A DNA stretch of 64,000 nucleotides, taken from positions 682,001-746,000 of the forward strand of contig NZ_CAKKNB010000001.1 in the NCBI RefSeq assembly GCF_918741295.1, written 5' to 3'. Position numbers and translations under genes: made by a program. The notes beneath the pieces were generated by a model that was not told the origin of the DNA, ran no database searches, and saw only the letters and a list, made by a program, of their open reading frames with translations. Positions 8,362 to 18,331 of the stretch are shown here, piece by piece; position 1 is the first letter of the stretch; the number at the start of each line of letters is the position of its first letter. Source of the stretch: Aquabacterium sp. CECT 9606. GTDB lineage: Bacteria > Pseudomonadota > Gammaproteobacteria > Burkholderiales > Burkholderiaceae_C.

Positions 8362-11300
8362 GGGGTTGGTGGGTTCAAGATTTGGCGCCAAGTGCGTCCG
8401 ATGATTGACGAGGCCGGCCGCTTCCTTGTCAGCTTGATCACCTGATCGTCAACGGTGTTTTGCGCGCTGACATCGGTTGTGCCGTCGCCGTTTTCTCGGA
8501 TCAAGATCGTGTCTGTGCCATCGGCGCCCGTGGTGTATACCGAGGAATTCTGATCCAGGGTGTTGACGACCCGGTCGCCATTGGTGTCCAAGATGGGCGC
8601 GTCACTGCGGCCCCCAGTTAAGGCGGGCATCAAGAAGTTGTAGCCAACCCCGTCTGCCTCAGTGCAGAACCGGGCGGCTTTGGCAGGCACCATGGTTCCT
8701 GCGAACACATAGTCACTGACCAGCATGGGGGCGTAAATCACGCGCTGGCCTTCATCAATGTTCAGATCGATGTACCAGCCTAGCACCTTGCTGTCGCCGT
8801 AGTCCACGGGGTTGGCTGACAGATTGAAGAACCCCGATGCCCGGTCGGTCGTGTCGATGGTTTGTTGAACCAGCACATAGGCGGCGGTGTCCTGGAAGGC
8901 CGAGTTGCCCGTGGTCATTGGCTTGTCCCACAGGCCGTACAAGGTTTGCCGGTCCAGGTTGTCGTTGTCGCCCGTGTCGATCAGCTTGCCTGTGCCCACG
9001 ATCACGAAGTTGCCGCCGTTAGGGTGAGGCATGACGGCGGGCGCGGCGGTGATGGGTTGTGGCGTGCCAGAAAGGTCGTCAGCCGTGTACAAAGGAGAAC
9101 CGTTCAGTCCAACTGAAACCACGCCAGTGTCCGAGACGTCGAAGCGCCAGACATGACCTTTCAGGTCGCCAGCGTAGGCGCCGATCACCTGTTGTCTGCC
9201 GTTCTTCACCAGGGTCACGCCGCCCAGGCCATTGCCATCATCTTGGCTGACCTCGATGGAGGAGACGGTGAGGGTGACGTCTTGGGGACGGGCGGGGTTC
9301 GCAATGCGGTACTTGATCATGATCAGCGCAGCTTTGCCATCACGGCTGTGCGTGCCATTGCCCACGAACACAGCCCATTCGCCGCTGGGCAGGATGCCCA
9401 CTTGAGGCGCGCTGGTCATGTAGCCCATGTTGGCCTCATCAGCGCTTGATTTTTCCCACAAGACCGAAGTTGCGCCCATGGCAGTCGGGTTGGTGACATC
9501 GAGGGCAAAAATGCCCTTGCCGCCAGCACCCAAGGTCCCGACCAGGATGTTCTTCCAGGCGCCGCCCAAGTACACATCGGATTCGACCAAGGGGCCATCC
9601 ACGAAGTAGCGGTGGTAGTTGCTGGGGCGGCCATAGTCTTTTTGAGCCAGCACGCTCAGGTTCGGCAGCACGGTCTTTGGCACGTACGCAAAAACTTCCT
9701 GCCCTGCCACCACGTTGGTGCCGGCTTGGTCTGCAAAGGCATGCAACATGCCGCCATTGCCCCCCACAAACAGCACCGCAGGGCGTGCTGGCTTGGTGAT
9801 GCTGGCAAAAGCCGAGTAGGTCTCGCGCCCTAGCGTGCCATCGGGCAAGGTCTCATAGCGCAGGTTGACATTGCCCTTGATCAACAACGGAGTCGAGTTG
9901 ATGAAATCGGGCAATTTGCCAGCCCGCTTGCGGAACAGCTTGATGCTGGTGGCGGAGTCTTCTTGACTCGTATCGCCACGGATGTAATCCACCAGCTGCG
10001 AGCCCGTGGCCCCATTGGGCAAGGTCGGAGTGATGATGGCCTGGTTGGCAGTGCCCAAGGTGTCCCAGTCAAATGCAACGCCTGCCGTGCCTGTCCATGT
10101 GAAGATATTGCGATTCGCAGGTGCAGGCACCTTGCTGGCAGCATCCCACCTGACGGGGGAGCTGATGGTTACGCCCTGGGCAGTCAGGGTGAAAGACTTG
10201 ATGTCGCCAACCCAGCTGGTGGTGGTGTACTCAGGAACGTATTTAGCATTGACACCGCCCAAGACCAGGCTGGCGGCGCCCACACCTGCTTCTTTCAAGC
10301 CAGGGCGCTCTGAGGCCCGGTTCAGCGCTGTGGTCAGCGCCGCGGTCAGCTCCGCGGCGTTCTTGGCGCTGAAGTACTGCCCTCTGGAGTTGACGGCGGC
10401 ATGCAACAAGTCGTCAATTCGGCGAGGGTCGGTGGACGTCACGGCACCACCATCCCACCAGCCCTTGCCGCCAGGCGTGGTCAATTGCACGAGTTGGTTG
10501 CTGAGGTCGTCCAAGGGGATGTTGCCGCTCACACCAAGGCCAATGGGGAACTGCACCAAGTGTTGCCAAAAGGCGGGGTCTTCCAGCACGGTGTCGTTGC
10601 CGGCAGGAACGTTGTTGTCCAGGCCGTCCAAGCCGGCTTGCAGGTCTGTGTTCCAGTATTTCATGGCCACGTCGGCCAAGGTGGCTGCTCGACCGTCGGA
10701 GAAGGGGCGCGCCGGGGTGTAGGTGTAGGTCTTGGCCGGGCGACCATTGGTGGTGGTCTGGACGATCTCGGCGCCTGCAGTGTTGTCAACGTTTCCCACA
10801 ACGGCTTCATCTTTGTAATAGCCGTCCGTGATCAGCATGTTGTATGAGCGGCGGCAAGACAATGACGTGCTGTTGTCACCCGCCGTCAGCGCGGGATTGT
10901 TCACCCAAGGGCTGCGCCGATCCTTGCGGCTGAAATACTCACCCACGCCCGTGAGGGCCGACAGCAAAGGCGTGCCCCCAAGCAACTTGGGCTGTGGCGT
11001 GCTGCTGGTCACATCCTTGCTGCTTTGGAAGTTGCGGATCCAGCTCACCAAGTTGTTTCTGCGAGCGGTATCGAAGTCGCGAACGCCGCTTTGCACGATG
11101 GAGGTGTTCTCGCCATCGATCAGCGAAGTACCTTGGTGGATCGTGCCCCAGCCCACCCGGATGATGTCGTCGAGTTGGAGGAAGGACTCCGGGATGGCTG
11201 CCTGAACCACGTGCAGACGAGTGCGGTAGTAAACGAACCAGTTGGCGTAGTTCTGAAGCTCTTCAGCTTGGGTGCAGGAGGTGGCACCCAAGCAGTCGGC

Positions 11301-12107
11301 ACGGTTGCTGTACTTGGTGAATGTGGTGGCGCCACCGTTGATGTTGTAAGCGGTGTAGCTGCCCACGGCGTTGGGGTTCTGCCCTGCGTTCAACAGGAAG
11401 TAGACGGCGGGACTGAAGCTTTTGGGGTAAGCATTGCGGGCAGGTGTTTCGTCACCGCAGTCCATTTTTCCGCCAGCGGGTGGCGTGCGGTGACACCAGA
11501 TCGCGGAGACGTCCTTCGTGGCAGCGGTCAGGTCCGCGAATTTGTCCGTGCTCGTGGTTTTGTCTGGATCGAACCAAGCCTTGTTGGGGATGGCGTTGGG
11601 GTAACGCTCGTCGCCTGAAACCGGGTCTCGAGGCTTGCGCCATGGCTTGTATTCCAGGCGCGGGTTGTAATAGAGCTGGTTGACGTCGGGGGAGCGCATT
11701 TGGCGCTGGAACACATTGGTGTTGTCGGTGAGGTCCGCCGGGATGGGGCTGCCGTCGCCCACACGTTGGTTGCCGGCGACGGTGGACTGTTGGCCTGGGT
11801 CATGCCTCGGATCGTCAGGGTGCATGACCGGCGAGGTGAAGCCTGGGAAGTTGACCGTCTGCTGGTTGACCGTGAAGGCGCCTTCGGGCACGTACGGGAA
11901 GATCATGGACCACGAGGTGTCCAGTGTCAGCATCACGTTCGGCTTGGGCTGCCCCCCGTCGCGTGTGACCAAGGGCTTCTGCGCGGGCGCGTTTGTGGTG
12001 GACTGCGTCCAGCCGTTGGGCGTTTGAAGCGTCAACGTCAGCAGGGCGGCCAGGGCAATGCATTGGCGAGCACTGGGGGCTGTGTGACGGGGTGATCTGT
12101 TTTGCAT
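8358..12107 (-). CDS. pilY1: PilY1 type IV pilus tip adhesin/assembly protein
   Basis: A 1249-residue secreted protein. The signal peptide is at about residues 1-35 and the von Willebrand A-like region starts near 55. It contains a complete MIDAS-type DxSxS (Asp63-Thr-Ser65-Trp-Ser67). The C-terminal half is the PilY1 beta-propeller: [46 protein letters not shown]. Two acidic loops that could bind calcium are DNDNLD in the propeller and [12 protein letters not shown] at about 1174-1185. PilY1 controls pilus extension and retraction and adhesion in a calcium-dependent way. The ATG at 12107 begins the signal peptide; extending upstream gives an Arg/Pro-rich stretch overlapping pilX. Confidence 0.93.
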   Translation of the reverse strand: MQNRSPRHTAPSARQCIALAALLTLTLQTPNGWTQSTTNAPAQKPLVTRDGGQPKPNVMLTLDTSWSMIFPYVPEGAFTVNQQTVNFPGFTSPVMHPDDPRHDPGQQSTVAGNQRVGDGSPIPADLTDNTNVFQRQMRSPDVNQLYYNPRLEYKPWRKPRDPVSGDERYPNAIPNKAWFDPDKTTSTDKFADLTAATKDVSAIWCHRTPPAGGKMDCGDETPARNAYPKSFSPAVYFLLNAGQNPNAVGSYTAYNINGGATTFTKYSNRADCLGATSCTQAEELQNYANWFVYYRTRLHVVQAAIPESFLQLDDIIRVGWGTIHQGTSLIDGENTSIVQSGVRDFDTARRNNLVSWIRNFQSSKDVTSSTPQPKLLGGTPLLSALTGVGEYFSRKDRRSPWVNNPALTAGDNSTSLSCRRSYNMLITDGYYKDEAVVGNVDNTAGAEIVQTTTNGRPAKTYTYTPARPFSDGRAATLADVAMKYWNTDLQAGLDGLDNNVPAGNDTVLEDPAFWQHLVQFPIGLGVSGNIPLDDLSNQLVQLTTPGGKGWWDGGAVTSTDPRRIDDLLHAAVNSRGQYFSAKNAAELTAALTTALNRASERPGLKEAGVGAASLVLGGVNAKYVPEYTTTSWVGDIKSFTLTAQGVTISSPVRWDAASKVPAPANRNIFTWTGTAGVAFDWDTLGTANQAIITPTLPNGATGSQLVDYIRGDTSQEDSATSIKLFRKRAGKLPDFINSTPLLIKGNVNLRYETLPDGTLGRETYSAFASITKPARPAVLFVGGNGGMLHAFADQAGTNVVAGQEVFAYVPKTVLPNLSVLAQKDYGRPSNYHRYFVDGPLVESDVYLGGAWKNILVGTLGAGGKGIFALDVTNPTAMGATSVLWEKSSADEANMGYMTSAPQVGILPSGEWAVFVGNGTHSRDGKAALIMIKYRIANPARPQDVTLTVSSIEVSQDDGNGLGGVTLVKNGRQQVIGAYAGDLKGHVWRFDVSDTGVVSVGLNGSPLYTADDLSGTPQPITAAPAVMPHPNGGNFVIVGTGKLIDTGDNDNLDRQTLYGLWDKPMTTGNSAFQDTAAYVLVQQTIDTTDRASGFFNLSANPVDYGDSKVLGWYIDLNIDEGQRVIYAPMLVSDYVFAGTMVPAKAARFCTEADGVGYNFLMPALTGGRSDAPILDTNGDRVVNTLDQNSSVYTTGADGTDTILIRENGDGTTDVSAQNTVDDQVIKLTRKRPASSIIGRTWRQILNPPTP

Positions 12108-12135
12108 GGGGTGTCTCGTGTTTGGGCCGGGTGGC

Positions 12136-12717
12136 TCAAGGGGACGGGGTCGCTGGTGTCGTCGGGGTCGCGGCCGGTTGCAGAGAAACGACGGACTGCA
12201 GCCAGACCACTGATCCTGATGCGCGGGTGGCATCGTAGTCAGGGCCGAAACCTCGAGCAGTGACGATTTTTGCGTTGGGGCTAAACCTGCTGTTTTCGAC
12301 CAAGCACTGGGGAAGGGTTCTGGGGGCGTAGCTGTCGGTTGCCTTCAAATAGCTTTCAGGCACCGTGGTGGCTTTGATGCCCGCTTGCGGACCACTCCAG
12401 TGGGCATAGGTCTCCCAGGTGGCTTTGGTGTCAGTGCCGATGTCGGTGGGTGCTGGGTAAATCGTAATGCGGGGTGTGGGTACCAGCTGGGCTTCGCAAA
12501 AGCGCAGGGCGATCTGGGCGGCTTGCTTGGCCAGGTTCTCAAGACGCGCGTTGTTGCTGATTTGATCGGCGGTCAAGGCGCCGCGCATGGCGGCGGCAGA
12601 GACCAGTCCGATCACAACCAGCATGATCAACACGACGATGAGCACCACGCCGGATTGCTTGGCATGGCGAAGCTGCGCAGGGTGGCGTGAATGAGTTTGA
12701 TGAGCAAGGTGGCGCAC
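12136..12717 (-). CDS. pilX: Minor pilin assembly protein PilX
   Basis: A 193-residue protein. The hydrophobic segment GVVLIVVLIMLVVIGLVSAA sits at about residues 23-42 after a basic leader, followed by the PilX N-terminal pattern AAMRGALTADQISNNARLENLAKQAA. As in other PilX proteins there is no Glu at mature position 5. It is a minor pilin of the PilVWX-FimU priming complex that initiates type IV pilus assembly with PilY1. The only suitable start is GTG at 12717, nine bases after the pilW stop and with no visible Shine-Dalgarno, so translation may be coupled to pilW. A short gap separates it from pilY1. Confidence 0.88.
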   Translation of the reverse strand: MRHLAHQTHSRHPAQLRHAKQSGVVLIVVLIMLVVIGLVSAAAMRGALTADQISNNARLENLAKQAAQIALRFCEAQLVPTPRITIYPAPTDIGTDTKATWETYAHWSGPQAGIKATTVPESYLKATDSYAPRTLPQCLVENSRFSPNAKIVTARGFGPDYDATRASGSVVWLQSVVSLQPAATPTTPATPSP

Positions 12718-12726
12718 GGCGGGGCT

Positions 12727-13623
12727 TCAGTTGGCGCCAGGAAGGCGGTTTTGCAACACGACGGTGGTGGTGAAGGCGCGGTACAAGCGCCTGTCAGCAG
12801 GCGTTTCGGGTTGGCCATCACAGCCGAAATAGTTGGTGACTTCGTCCAGCACCTGGGCATCGCTGCGCACCACCACGCAAATGCGGGCTGAGGTCACCCG
12901 CGTCCACAAGGCAGAGCTGAGCGCGGGAAGGGCGGTGCCCGTAATTTCTTGCGCTGTTAAATACCGCTCAGCCACGCCATTGCTTGTGGGGCCGGTGGCG
13001 CGTGCAACGCCATACAGGATCTTGATGTCTTGAATGTTTTCCACCAGTGGTTGGGGGATGGCATTGCCATTGCCCAGGCACATGAGTGTGTTGCTGGCAA
13101 CGTAGTAGCGGTTCTCGGCGATGTCCAAGCCACCGCGGGGAGCAAAGGCGTTGCCCAGGCAATCTGTGGGGCGGGGTGGGGTGGCGGTTGTTGGTACTGT
13201 GTTGTTGATGTCGGCTTGATAAAGCACCGTGATGGAGTCTGGCTGGGCCGCATTATTGGTGCAGGCTACGCTGTTCAGTGGGCTTGCTTGGGTGTCGGCT
13301 GTGGGGCCGCCCGTGCAGCCAAAGATGGCTTCGCCGGTGTACTCCTTGACCAACGCATTGGTTGTCAGGTTGACGGCAATCGGCTTGCCGTAGCCGGCCA
13401 TGGCAACTTGGCTGCGCAATAAGCCAAGGGCGATGCTGGCGTCCTCGGTCATCTGGGACAAGGCGCTGCTGCCTCGGCTGGAATAACCCGAGCTGACATA
13501 CATGGCCAAGGCTGCACCGACCACAGTCAGCCCGATGACCATGGCCACGATCAATTCAACCAGGGACAGGCCGGTTTGTTGTTTGCGTTGCGAAGGAAAT
13601 TGACGGAGCACGGTATGCCTCAT
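12727..13623 (-). CDS. pilW: Minor pilin PilW
   Basis: A 298-residue prepilin. The leader ends at Gly18, followed by LSLVELIVAM with Glu23 at mature position 5, and a hydrophobic helix to about residue 43. The long globular domain holds several cysteines. PilW is the large minor pilin of the priming complex. The ATG at 13623 overlaps the pilV stop as ATGA, and an upstream in-frame extension lies inside pilV. Expression is therefore expected to be translationally coupled within the fimT-pilV-pilW-pilX-pilY1-pilE operon. Confidence 0.9.
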   Translation of the reverse strand: MRHTVLRQFPSQRKQQTGLSLVELIVAMVIGLTVVGAALAMYVSSGYSSRGSSALSQMTEDASIALGLLRSQVAMAGYGKPIAVNLTTNALVKEYTGEAIFGCTGGPTADTQASPLNSVACTNNAAQPDSITVLYQADINNTVPTTATPPRPTDCLGNAFAPRGGLDIAENRYYVASNTLMCLGNGNAIPQPLVENIQDIKILYGVARATGPTSNGVAERYLTAQEITGTALPALSSALWTRVTSARICVVVRSDAQVLDEVTNYFGCDGQPETPADRRLYRAFTTTVVLQNRLPGAN

Positions 13624-14153
13624 AGTGCAACGCGGAAATACATGCAACGGACACCAGCGGATGCGCCGTAATTGGCCGGGCACGCGTCTGCGGCTTGGTC
13701 AATGGCTGAGCCTGGGTCCGTCCATACCACCCAAATGTCGACCTGATCATTGGCTGCGGTGCGGACATAGCCGGTGCCTTGTGGCAATTGGCGGAACAGG
13801 TCTTGGTTCCAGGCGGTAAGGTCATAGGCCGCCATCTCTGCGGGGGCGCATATGGTGTCGCCTGTGCAAGGCTTGGCCGCCGGTGCGGGCAATGCATCTG
13901 GCGCGGCGTAGTTGGCCGTCTGGTTGTACACCGACATGTCTGCCCCAGGGGGATGATTGGCACGCATGCGATCTGCCAAGTCATTGGCCAGCAGCATGCC
14001 AAGGGACCGCATCTCACTGGTCTTGCTGAACTTCACGGCGTTGACCTGCATGGCGGCCATGGACACGATGCCCACGGACATGAGCAGGATGGACACCAGT
14101 ACCTCAATGAGGGTCGCGCCTTGTTGGCGCCGGCTATGGTTGCGGTTGTTCAT
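13620..14153 (-). CDS. pilV: Minor pilin PilV
   Basis: A 177-residue prepilin. The prepilin peptidase site is GATLIEVLVS after residue 12 with Glu17 at mature position 5, then a helix with the PilV pattern SILLMSVGIVSMAAMQ. The sequence RSLGMLLANDLADRMRAN is typical of PilV. Its ATG lies in an ATGA with the fimT stop, and its own stop overlaps the pilW ATG in the same way. Its role is as a component of the minor-pilin priming complex in the inner membrane. Confidence 0.92.
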   Translation of the reverse strand: MNNRNHSRRQQGATLIEVLVSILLMSVGIVSMAAMQVNAVKFSKTSEMRSLGMLLANDLADRMRANHPPGADMSVYNQTANYAAPDALPAPAAKPCTGDTICAPAEMAAYDLTAWNQDLFRQLPQGTGYVRTAANDQVDIWVVWTDPGSAIDQAADACPANYGASAGVRCMYFRVAL

Positions 14154-14725
14154 GGGCAAACCTCGTTTTCAATCTTGACCCGTCCGCTCGGTGCTAGTAC
14201 CACGCACCGGTTGTAGGCGTCACTGTCGGTTTCCGACCCGGTCAGGTTAGGGCGGACTCGGAAACTGTTGTTGGAGCCGACTGCCAAGCCATTGGCTCTG
14301 AAAGCAATCGCGGTTTGGCTGTTTGCAAGCGTGATGCCGCCTGATGACGGCAAGGCCTGTTGCACCGCCAGCAATTCGTCGCCCGCGTCAAATGCGTTGG
14401 CGGTCGTTCCGCGGTCAACAAACACAAGCCATCCCGTAGCCCAGTTGGTGCTGGCCGCTGCACAGGACCTGGTGGCAGCTTCTGGGTCATTGGTGGCACA
14501 AACGACCACCCTTTGCCCCCGCTTGATCGCCTCCGACCTCGCCATCCGCAACGCCGACGCAAAAATGTCCGCCTGCGTGCTCACCGACCTTTTCACCAGG
14601 AAAGTCTGCAACTGCGGCGCCCCAATGGCCAGCAAGATGACCAGAATGGCCACGGTCACCATCAGCTCCACTAATGTGAAACCTTTGTCCCTGGTTTTTG
14701 TGTGTCGAAATGCACGTTTATTCAT
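14150..14725 (-). CDS. fimT: GspH/FimT family pseudopilin
   Basis: A 191-residue prepilin, first gene of the operon. The leader ends at Gly15, then FTLVELMVTVAILVILLAIG with Glu20 at mature position 5. The region SALRMARSEAIKRGQRVVVC marks the FimT/FimU/GspH group, and two cysteines flank the C-terminal domain (RSCAA and NEVCP). FimT/FimU-type proteins are minor pilins, and some bind DNA during natural transformation. The operon promoter must lie in the 119 bases before ribD. A possible minus-strand TTGACT at 14787-14782 is followed after 17 bases by only a poor -10 (AACTGT). The FimU-versus-FimT assignment is uncertain. Confidence 0.85.
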   Translation of the reverse strand: MNKRAFRHTKTRDKGFTLVELMVTVAILVILLAIGAPQLQTFLVKRSVSTQADIFASALRMARSEAIKRGQRVVVCATNDPEAATRSCAAASTNWATGWLVFVDRGTTANAFDAGDELLAVQQALPSSGGITLANSQTAIAFRANGLAVGSNNSFRVRPNLTGSETDSDAYNRCVVLAPSGRVKIENEVCP

Positions 14726-14844
14726 GCTTTGGATTGTGCACGGTCGTGCTTTTCGTGAACAGTTGGCATCCGACGCGCGGCAGTCAATGGCCGACCAGCG
14801 GTCGTTTTGTCGGGCAAGATAGGCGTCTCTAAGTGGTAACGCGC

Positions 14845-15975
14845 ATGTCCGATCAGCTCTTCATTTCGCAAGCCTTGACGCTGGCCCGCCAGGCCATCGG
14901 GCTGTCCGATCCCAACCCCCGGGTGGGTTGTGTGCTGGTGTCGGCGCAAGGCGCGGTGATCGGCGTGGGGCACACCCAGCAAGCCGGCGGTCCGCATGCG
15001 GAGGTGATGGCCTTGCGCGAGTGCGAACGCCGCGGTCTGTCGCCAAAAGGCGCCACGGCTTACGTCACCCTGGAGCCCTGCTCGCACCATGGCCGCACGC
15101 CCCCTTGTGCTGATGCCCTGGCGGCCGCAAGGGTGGCGCGGGTGGTGGTGGCATTGCTGGATCCCAATCCCCAGGTGGCGGGCGAAGGGGTGCGTCGTTT
15201 GCGTGAGGCTGGCCTCATCGTCGAGGTGTTGCCCGTTGACGATCCGCAAGCCCAAGAGGCGCGCGAGATCAACCTGGGCTTTCTATCCCGCATGGTGCGA
15301 AATCGCCCTTGGGTGCGGCTGAAAGTGGCCGGGTCTTTGGACGGCCGAACCGCGCTGGACAATGGCCAAAGCCAGTGGATCACGGGGCCTGCAGCGCGCG
15401 CTGACGGCCACGCGTGGCGGGCTCGCGCCTCGGCGGTGCTCACGGGGATTGGCACGGTGCTGGACGACGATCCCCGCCTGGATGTCCGAGAAGCGCCCAC
15501 CGTTCTCCAGCCTGCGCGTGTGGTGCTGGACTCGCAATGGCGAACGCCGCCATCGGCGCGCTTGATGGCCTCGCCCGGCCAAGTCCTGGTCTATGGGCTG
15601 GCGTCAGCCGAACCGACCGCGCGTGCGCGCCAGCAAGCCCTGCAAGAGGCTGGCGCTGAGTTGGTGACCACGCCTGAAAGTCTTCAATCGCAAGTCGATC
15701 TGCCCTTTGTGCTGCAGGACCTGGCCCACCGCGGCGTCAATGAATTGCACGTGGAGGCGGGTGCGCGCCTGAACGCGGCCTTCATCGCGCAAAATCTGGT
15801 GGACGAGCTGCTGCTGTACCTTGCCCCCAAGTTGATCGGCCCCGGGCGTGGTCTGGCCGCCTTGGCCCCCTTGGCGCAGTTGTCAGGCGCCTGGACCTTG
15901 TCATTCCGCGATGCGACCCTGGTGGGCGAGGACCTTCGGGTGATCGCCAGGCCACCGGGCCGCGAACATTTCTAG
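14845..15975 (+). CDS. ribD: Bifunctional riboflavin biosynthesis deaminase/reductase RibD
   Basis: A 376-residue, two-domain protein. The N-terminal deaminase has the zinc-site residues of GGPHAEVMAL and TLEPCSHHGRTPPC. The C-terminal reductase has RPWVRLKVAGSLDGR and VEAGARLNAAF. It deaminates the pyrimidine from GTP and then reduces the ribosyl group, steps two and three of riboflavin synthesis. The ATG at 14845 is preferred over a GTG at 14833. No strong Shine-Dalgarno and no FMN riboswitch were found upstream. It is followed after 35 bases by ribE. Confidence 0.95.
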   Translation: MSDQLFISQALTLARQAIGLSDPNPRVGCVLVSAQGAVIGVGHTQQAGGPHAEVMALRECERRGLSPKGATAYVTLEPCSHHGRTPPCADALAAARVARVVVALLDPNPQVAGEGVRRLREAGLIVEVLPVDDPQAQEAREINLGFLSRMVRNRPWVRLKVAGSLDGRTALDNGQSQWITGPAARADGHAWRARASAVLTGIGTVLDDDPRLDVREAPTVLQPARVVLDSQWRTPPSARLMASPGQVLVYGLASAEPTARARQQALQEAGAELVTTPESLQSQVDLPFVLQDLAHRGVNELHVEAGARLNAAFIAQNLVDELLLYLAPKLIGPGRGLAALAPLAQLSGAWTLSFRDATLVGEDLRVIARPPGREHF

Positions 15976-16010
15976 TTTGGTTCGTTTCACTCACAGGTTT
16001 TGCTCCACCC

Positions 16011-16646
16011 ATGTTCACCGGCATCATCACTGGCGTTGGCCAGATCATCGAATCACAGGCGCTTGGGGCTGACCCCAGCCACGGGCGCCGTCTCACATTG
16101 CAAACGCCCGCGGGCTTCGTGGACGACGTGGGTCTGGGCGACAGCATCGCCATCAATGGTGCCTGCATGACTGTGACGACCTTCGACGCGCCCGCGGCCC
16201 GCTTCACCATTGACGTGTCGGCCGAAAGCCTGGCGCGCACCGTGGGTTTGGGCGAATTGGGCCCGGTGAATCTGGAAAAGGCCCTGCGCGCGCATGACCG
16301 CCTGGGCGGGCACCTGGTGACGGGCCATGTGGACGGCGTGGGCACGGTGAGCCATTTCGCCCCGGTGGGTGAGTCGTGGGAGTTGCGCATCCGTGCCCCC
16401 CAAAGCCTGGCGCGTTTCCTGGCTTACAAGGGCTCGATCACGATCAACGGCGTGAGCCTGACCGTCAACCGCGTTGAAGACCAGGCCGATGGCCAGGCGG
16501 AATTCAGCATCAACCTGATCCCCCACACCGTCGAAAACACCGCCTTGGGCCAGCTCAAGGCGGGATCGCCGGTGAATCTGGAAGTGGACCTGATCGCGCG
16601 CTATGTGGAAAGAATGTTGAACAGCGCGGGCCGAATCGCGCCATAA
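16011..16646 (+). CDS. ribE: Riboflavin synthase (alpha subunit)
   Basis: A 211-residue protein starting MFTGIITGVGQI, the invariant N-terminus of riboflavin synthase. It has two homologous lumazine-binding barrels, roughly residues 1-95 and 96-205; the second repeat is marked by GHLVTGHVDGVG and ITINGVSLTVN. It dismutates two 6,7-dimethyl-8-ribityllumazine molecules to riboflavin, the final step of the pathway. It is the second gene of the rib operon, followed after 71 bases by the ribB-type gene. Confidence 0.96.
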   Translation: MFTGIITGVGQIIESQALGADPSHGRRLTLQTPAGFVDDVGLGDSIAINGACMTVTTFDAPAARFTIDVSAESLARTVGLGELGPVNLEKALRAHDRLGGHLVTGHVDGVGTVSHFAPVGESWELRIRAPQSLARFLAYKGSITINGVSLTVNRVEDQADGQAEFSINLIPHTVENTALGQLKAGSPVNLEVDLIARYVERMLNSAGRIAP

Positions 16647-16717
16647 ATGCGGGGTTCTTCTCGGGTTTCCCCGGTGTTTTGCGGCAATGAGCAAGCCCGC
16701 CCGCCTACAATCGCGGG

Positions 16718-17833
16718 ATGCCCATATCTCCTATTCCTGAGCTGATCGCCGAATTGGCCGCTGGTCGCATGGTCATCCTGGTGGATGAAGAAGACCGCGA
16801 AAACGAAGGCGACCTGGTCCTTGCGGCCGACCACGTCACACCAGAGGCCATCAATTTCATGGCCCGCTTTGGCCGTGGCCTCATCTGTCTGACGTTGACG
16901 CGAGACCGCTGCGAGCGCTTGCAGTTGCCGCCCATGGCCACGCGCAATGGCACCAAGCATGGCACCGCCTTCACCGTGTCCATCGAGGCCACCGAGGGCG
17001 TGACGACCGGCATTTCGGCGGCCGACCGCGCCCGCACGGTGCAGGCCGCCGTGGCGCGCGATGCCAAGGCGACCGACCTGGTCCAGCCGGGCCACATCTT
17101 CCCCCTGCAGGCGCAGGATGGCGGCGTGCTGATGCGCGCTGGTCACACCGAAGCCGGCTGCGACCTGGCGGGCATGGCTGGCCTGTCGCCCACGTCGGTG
17201 ATCTGCGAGATCATGAAAGACGATGGCACCATGGCTCGCCTGCCGGACCTGGAGGTCTTTGCCAAAGAGCATGGCTTGAAGATCGGCACCATCGCCGCGC
17301 TGATCGAGTACCGCAGCCGCAACGAGTCGTTGATTGAATGTGTGGGCGAGCGCGCCATGCTGACGCCAGAAGGCTCCTTTGACGCCAAGGTGTTCCGCGA
17401 CCGCATGGGCGGCATCCACCTGGCCTTGAGCATTGGCCAGTGGAGCTGCACCGACGAGGTCATGGTGCGCGTGCACGAACCCCTGTCGGTGCTGGATTGG
17501 CTGGACGCCGGCGCCCCGAGCCACTCGTGGCCATTGCCCAAGGCCTTGGCTGCTGTGCAGGAAGCCGGCCGTGGCGTGGTCGTGTTGCTGAACGCGGGTG
17601 AAGAGTCTGTCCGGCTGATGGACCGCCTGTTGCCGGTCAATCCCGGCGAAGTCCCCCGCACGCCGCCTGATCTGCGCACCTATGGCGTGGGCGCGCAAAT
17701 CCTGCGCACCCTGGGCGTGCAACGCATGAAGCTGCTGGGCAACCAGCAGCGCTTGCCAAGCATGGTGGGCTTTGGCCTGGAGGTCACTGGTTTCCTCACG
17801 GCCGATGGCCAGACCCTGGCGCCGTCACACTGA
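16718..17833 (+). CDS. ribB: DHBP synthase with degenerate GTP cyclohydrolase II domain (RibBX type)
   Basis: A 371-residue protein. Residues 1 to about 205 are a complete 3,4-dihydroxy-2-butanone 4-phosphate synthase, with DEEDRENEGDLV, HGTAFTVSIEA and RAGHTEAGCDLA. The C-terminal part aligns with RibA but lacks the zinc-binding Cys motif (GHECxTGD and CDC) and catalytic residues of GTP cyclohydrolase II, so it probably cannot start the pathway from GTP. The organism should therefore carry a separate ribA. A TACAAT box at 16706-16711 ends six bases before the ATG, with no Shine-Dalgarno, so a leaderless secondary transcript is possible. Confidence 0.92.
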   Translation: MPISPIPELIAELAAGRMVILVDEEDRENEGDLVLAADHVTPEAINFMARFGRGLICLTLTRDRCERLQLPPMATRNGTKHGTAFTVSIEATEGVTTGISAADRARTVQAAVARDAKATDLVQPGHIFPLQAQDGGVLMRAGHTEAGCDLAGMAGLSPTSVICEIMKDDGTMARLPDLEVFAKEHGLKIGTIAALIEYRSRNESLIECVGERAMLTPEGSFDAKVFRDRMGGIHLALSIGQWSCTDEVMVRVHEPLSVLDWLDAGAPSHSWPLPKALAAVQEAGRGVVVLLNAGEESVRLMDRLLPVNPGEVPRTPPDLRTYGVGAQILRTLGVQRMKLLGNQQRLPSMVGFGLEVTGFLTADGQTLAPSH

Positions 17834-17866
17834 TTTTTCTCTCGCTCTTTTTCAGGATCACAACAC

Positions 17867-18331
17867 ATGCAAGGCGCTGACAAAGGACAAGCCGGCCGAC
17901 TCGACGGGCGCGAATTGCGCATCGGGATCGTCCAGGCTCGTTTCAACCACGATCTGACCGGCCGACTGGCCGAGTTCTGCATCAACGAACTCGTCGCCCT
18001 GGGGGTGGTCGCCAAGCACATCCAGCACGTCACCGTGCCTGGCGCCCTGGAGGTGCCGACCGCCCTGCAGGCCATGGCCGACAGCGAGCGTTTCGATGCC
18101 CTGATCGCCCTGGGTTGCATCATCCGTGGCGAGACCTACCACTTCGAACTGGTGGCCAACGAAAGTGGTGCGGGCGTGACCCGGGTCAGTTTGGACCACC
18201 ACCTGCCGATTGCCAATGCCATCCTGACGGTGGAAGATCAGGCCCAGGCCGAAGCCCGTGTGGAAGAAAAGGGCCGTGACGCGGCCCGTGTTGCCGTTGA
18301 GATGGCCAATTTGCTGGACGACCTGCTGTGA
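17867..18331 (+). CDS. ribH: 6,7-dimethyl-8-ribityllumazine synthase
   Basis: A 154-residue protein of typical length. The motifs are [44 protein letters not shown] and the C-terminal [11 protein letters not shown]. It condenses the RibD-derived pyrimidine product with dihydroxybutanone phosphate to lumazine and assembles as a pentamer or icosahedral shell. It lies 33 bases after the RibBX gene. Its TGA overlaps the GTG start of nusB, giving the conserved ribH-nusB arrangement. Confidence 0.97.
   Translation: MQGADKGQAGRLDGRELRIGIVQARFNHDLTGRLAEFCINELVALGVVAKHIQHVTVPGALEVPTALQAMADSERFDALIALGCIIRGETYHFELVANESGAGVTRVSLDHHLPIANAILTVEDQAQAEARVEEKGRDAARVAVEMANLLDDLL

Noticed and set aside
14726..14844. 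FMN riboswitch upstream of ribD
   Set aside because: The conserved RFN-element core was looked for and not seen, either here or before ribE and ribB.
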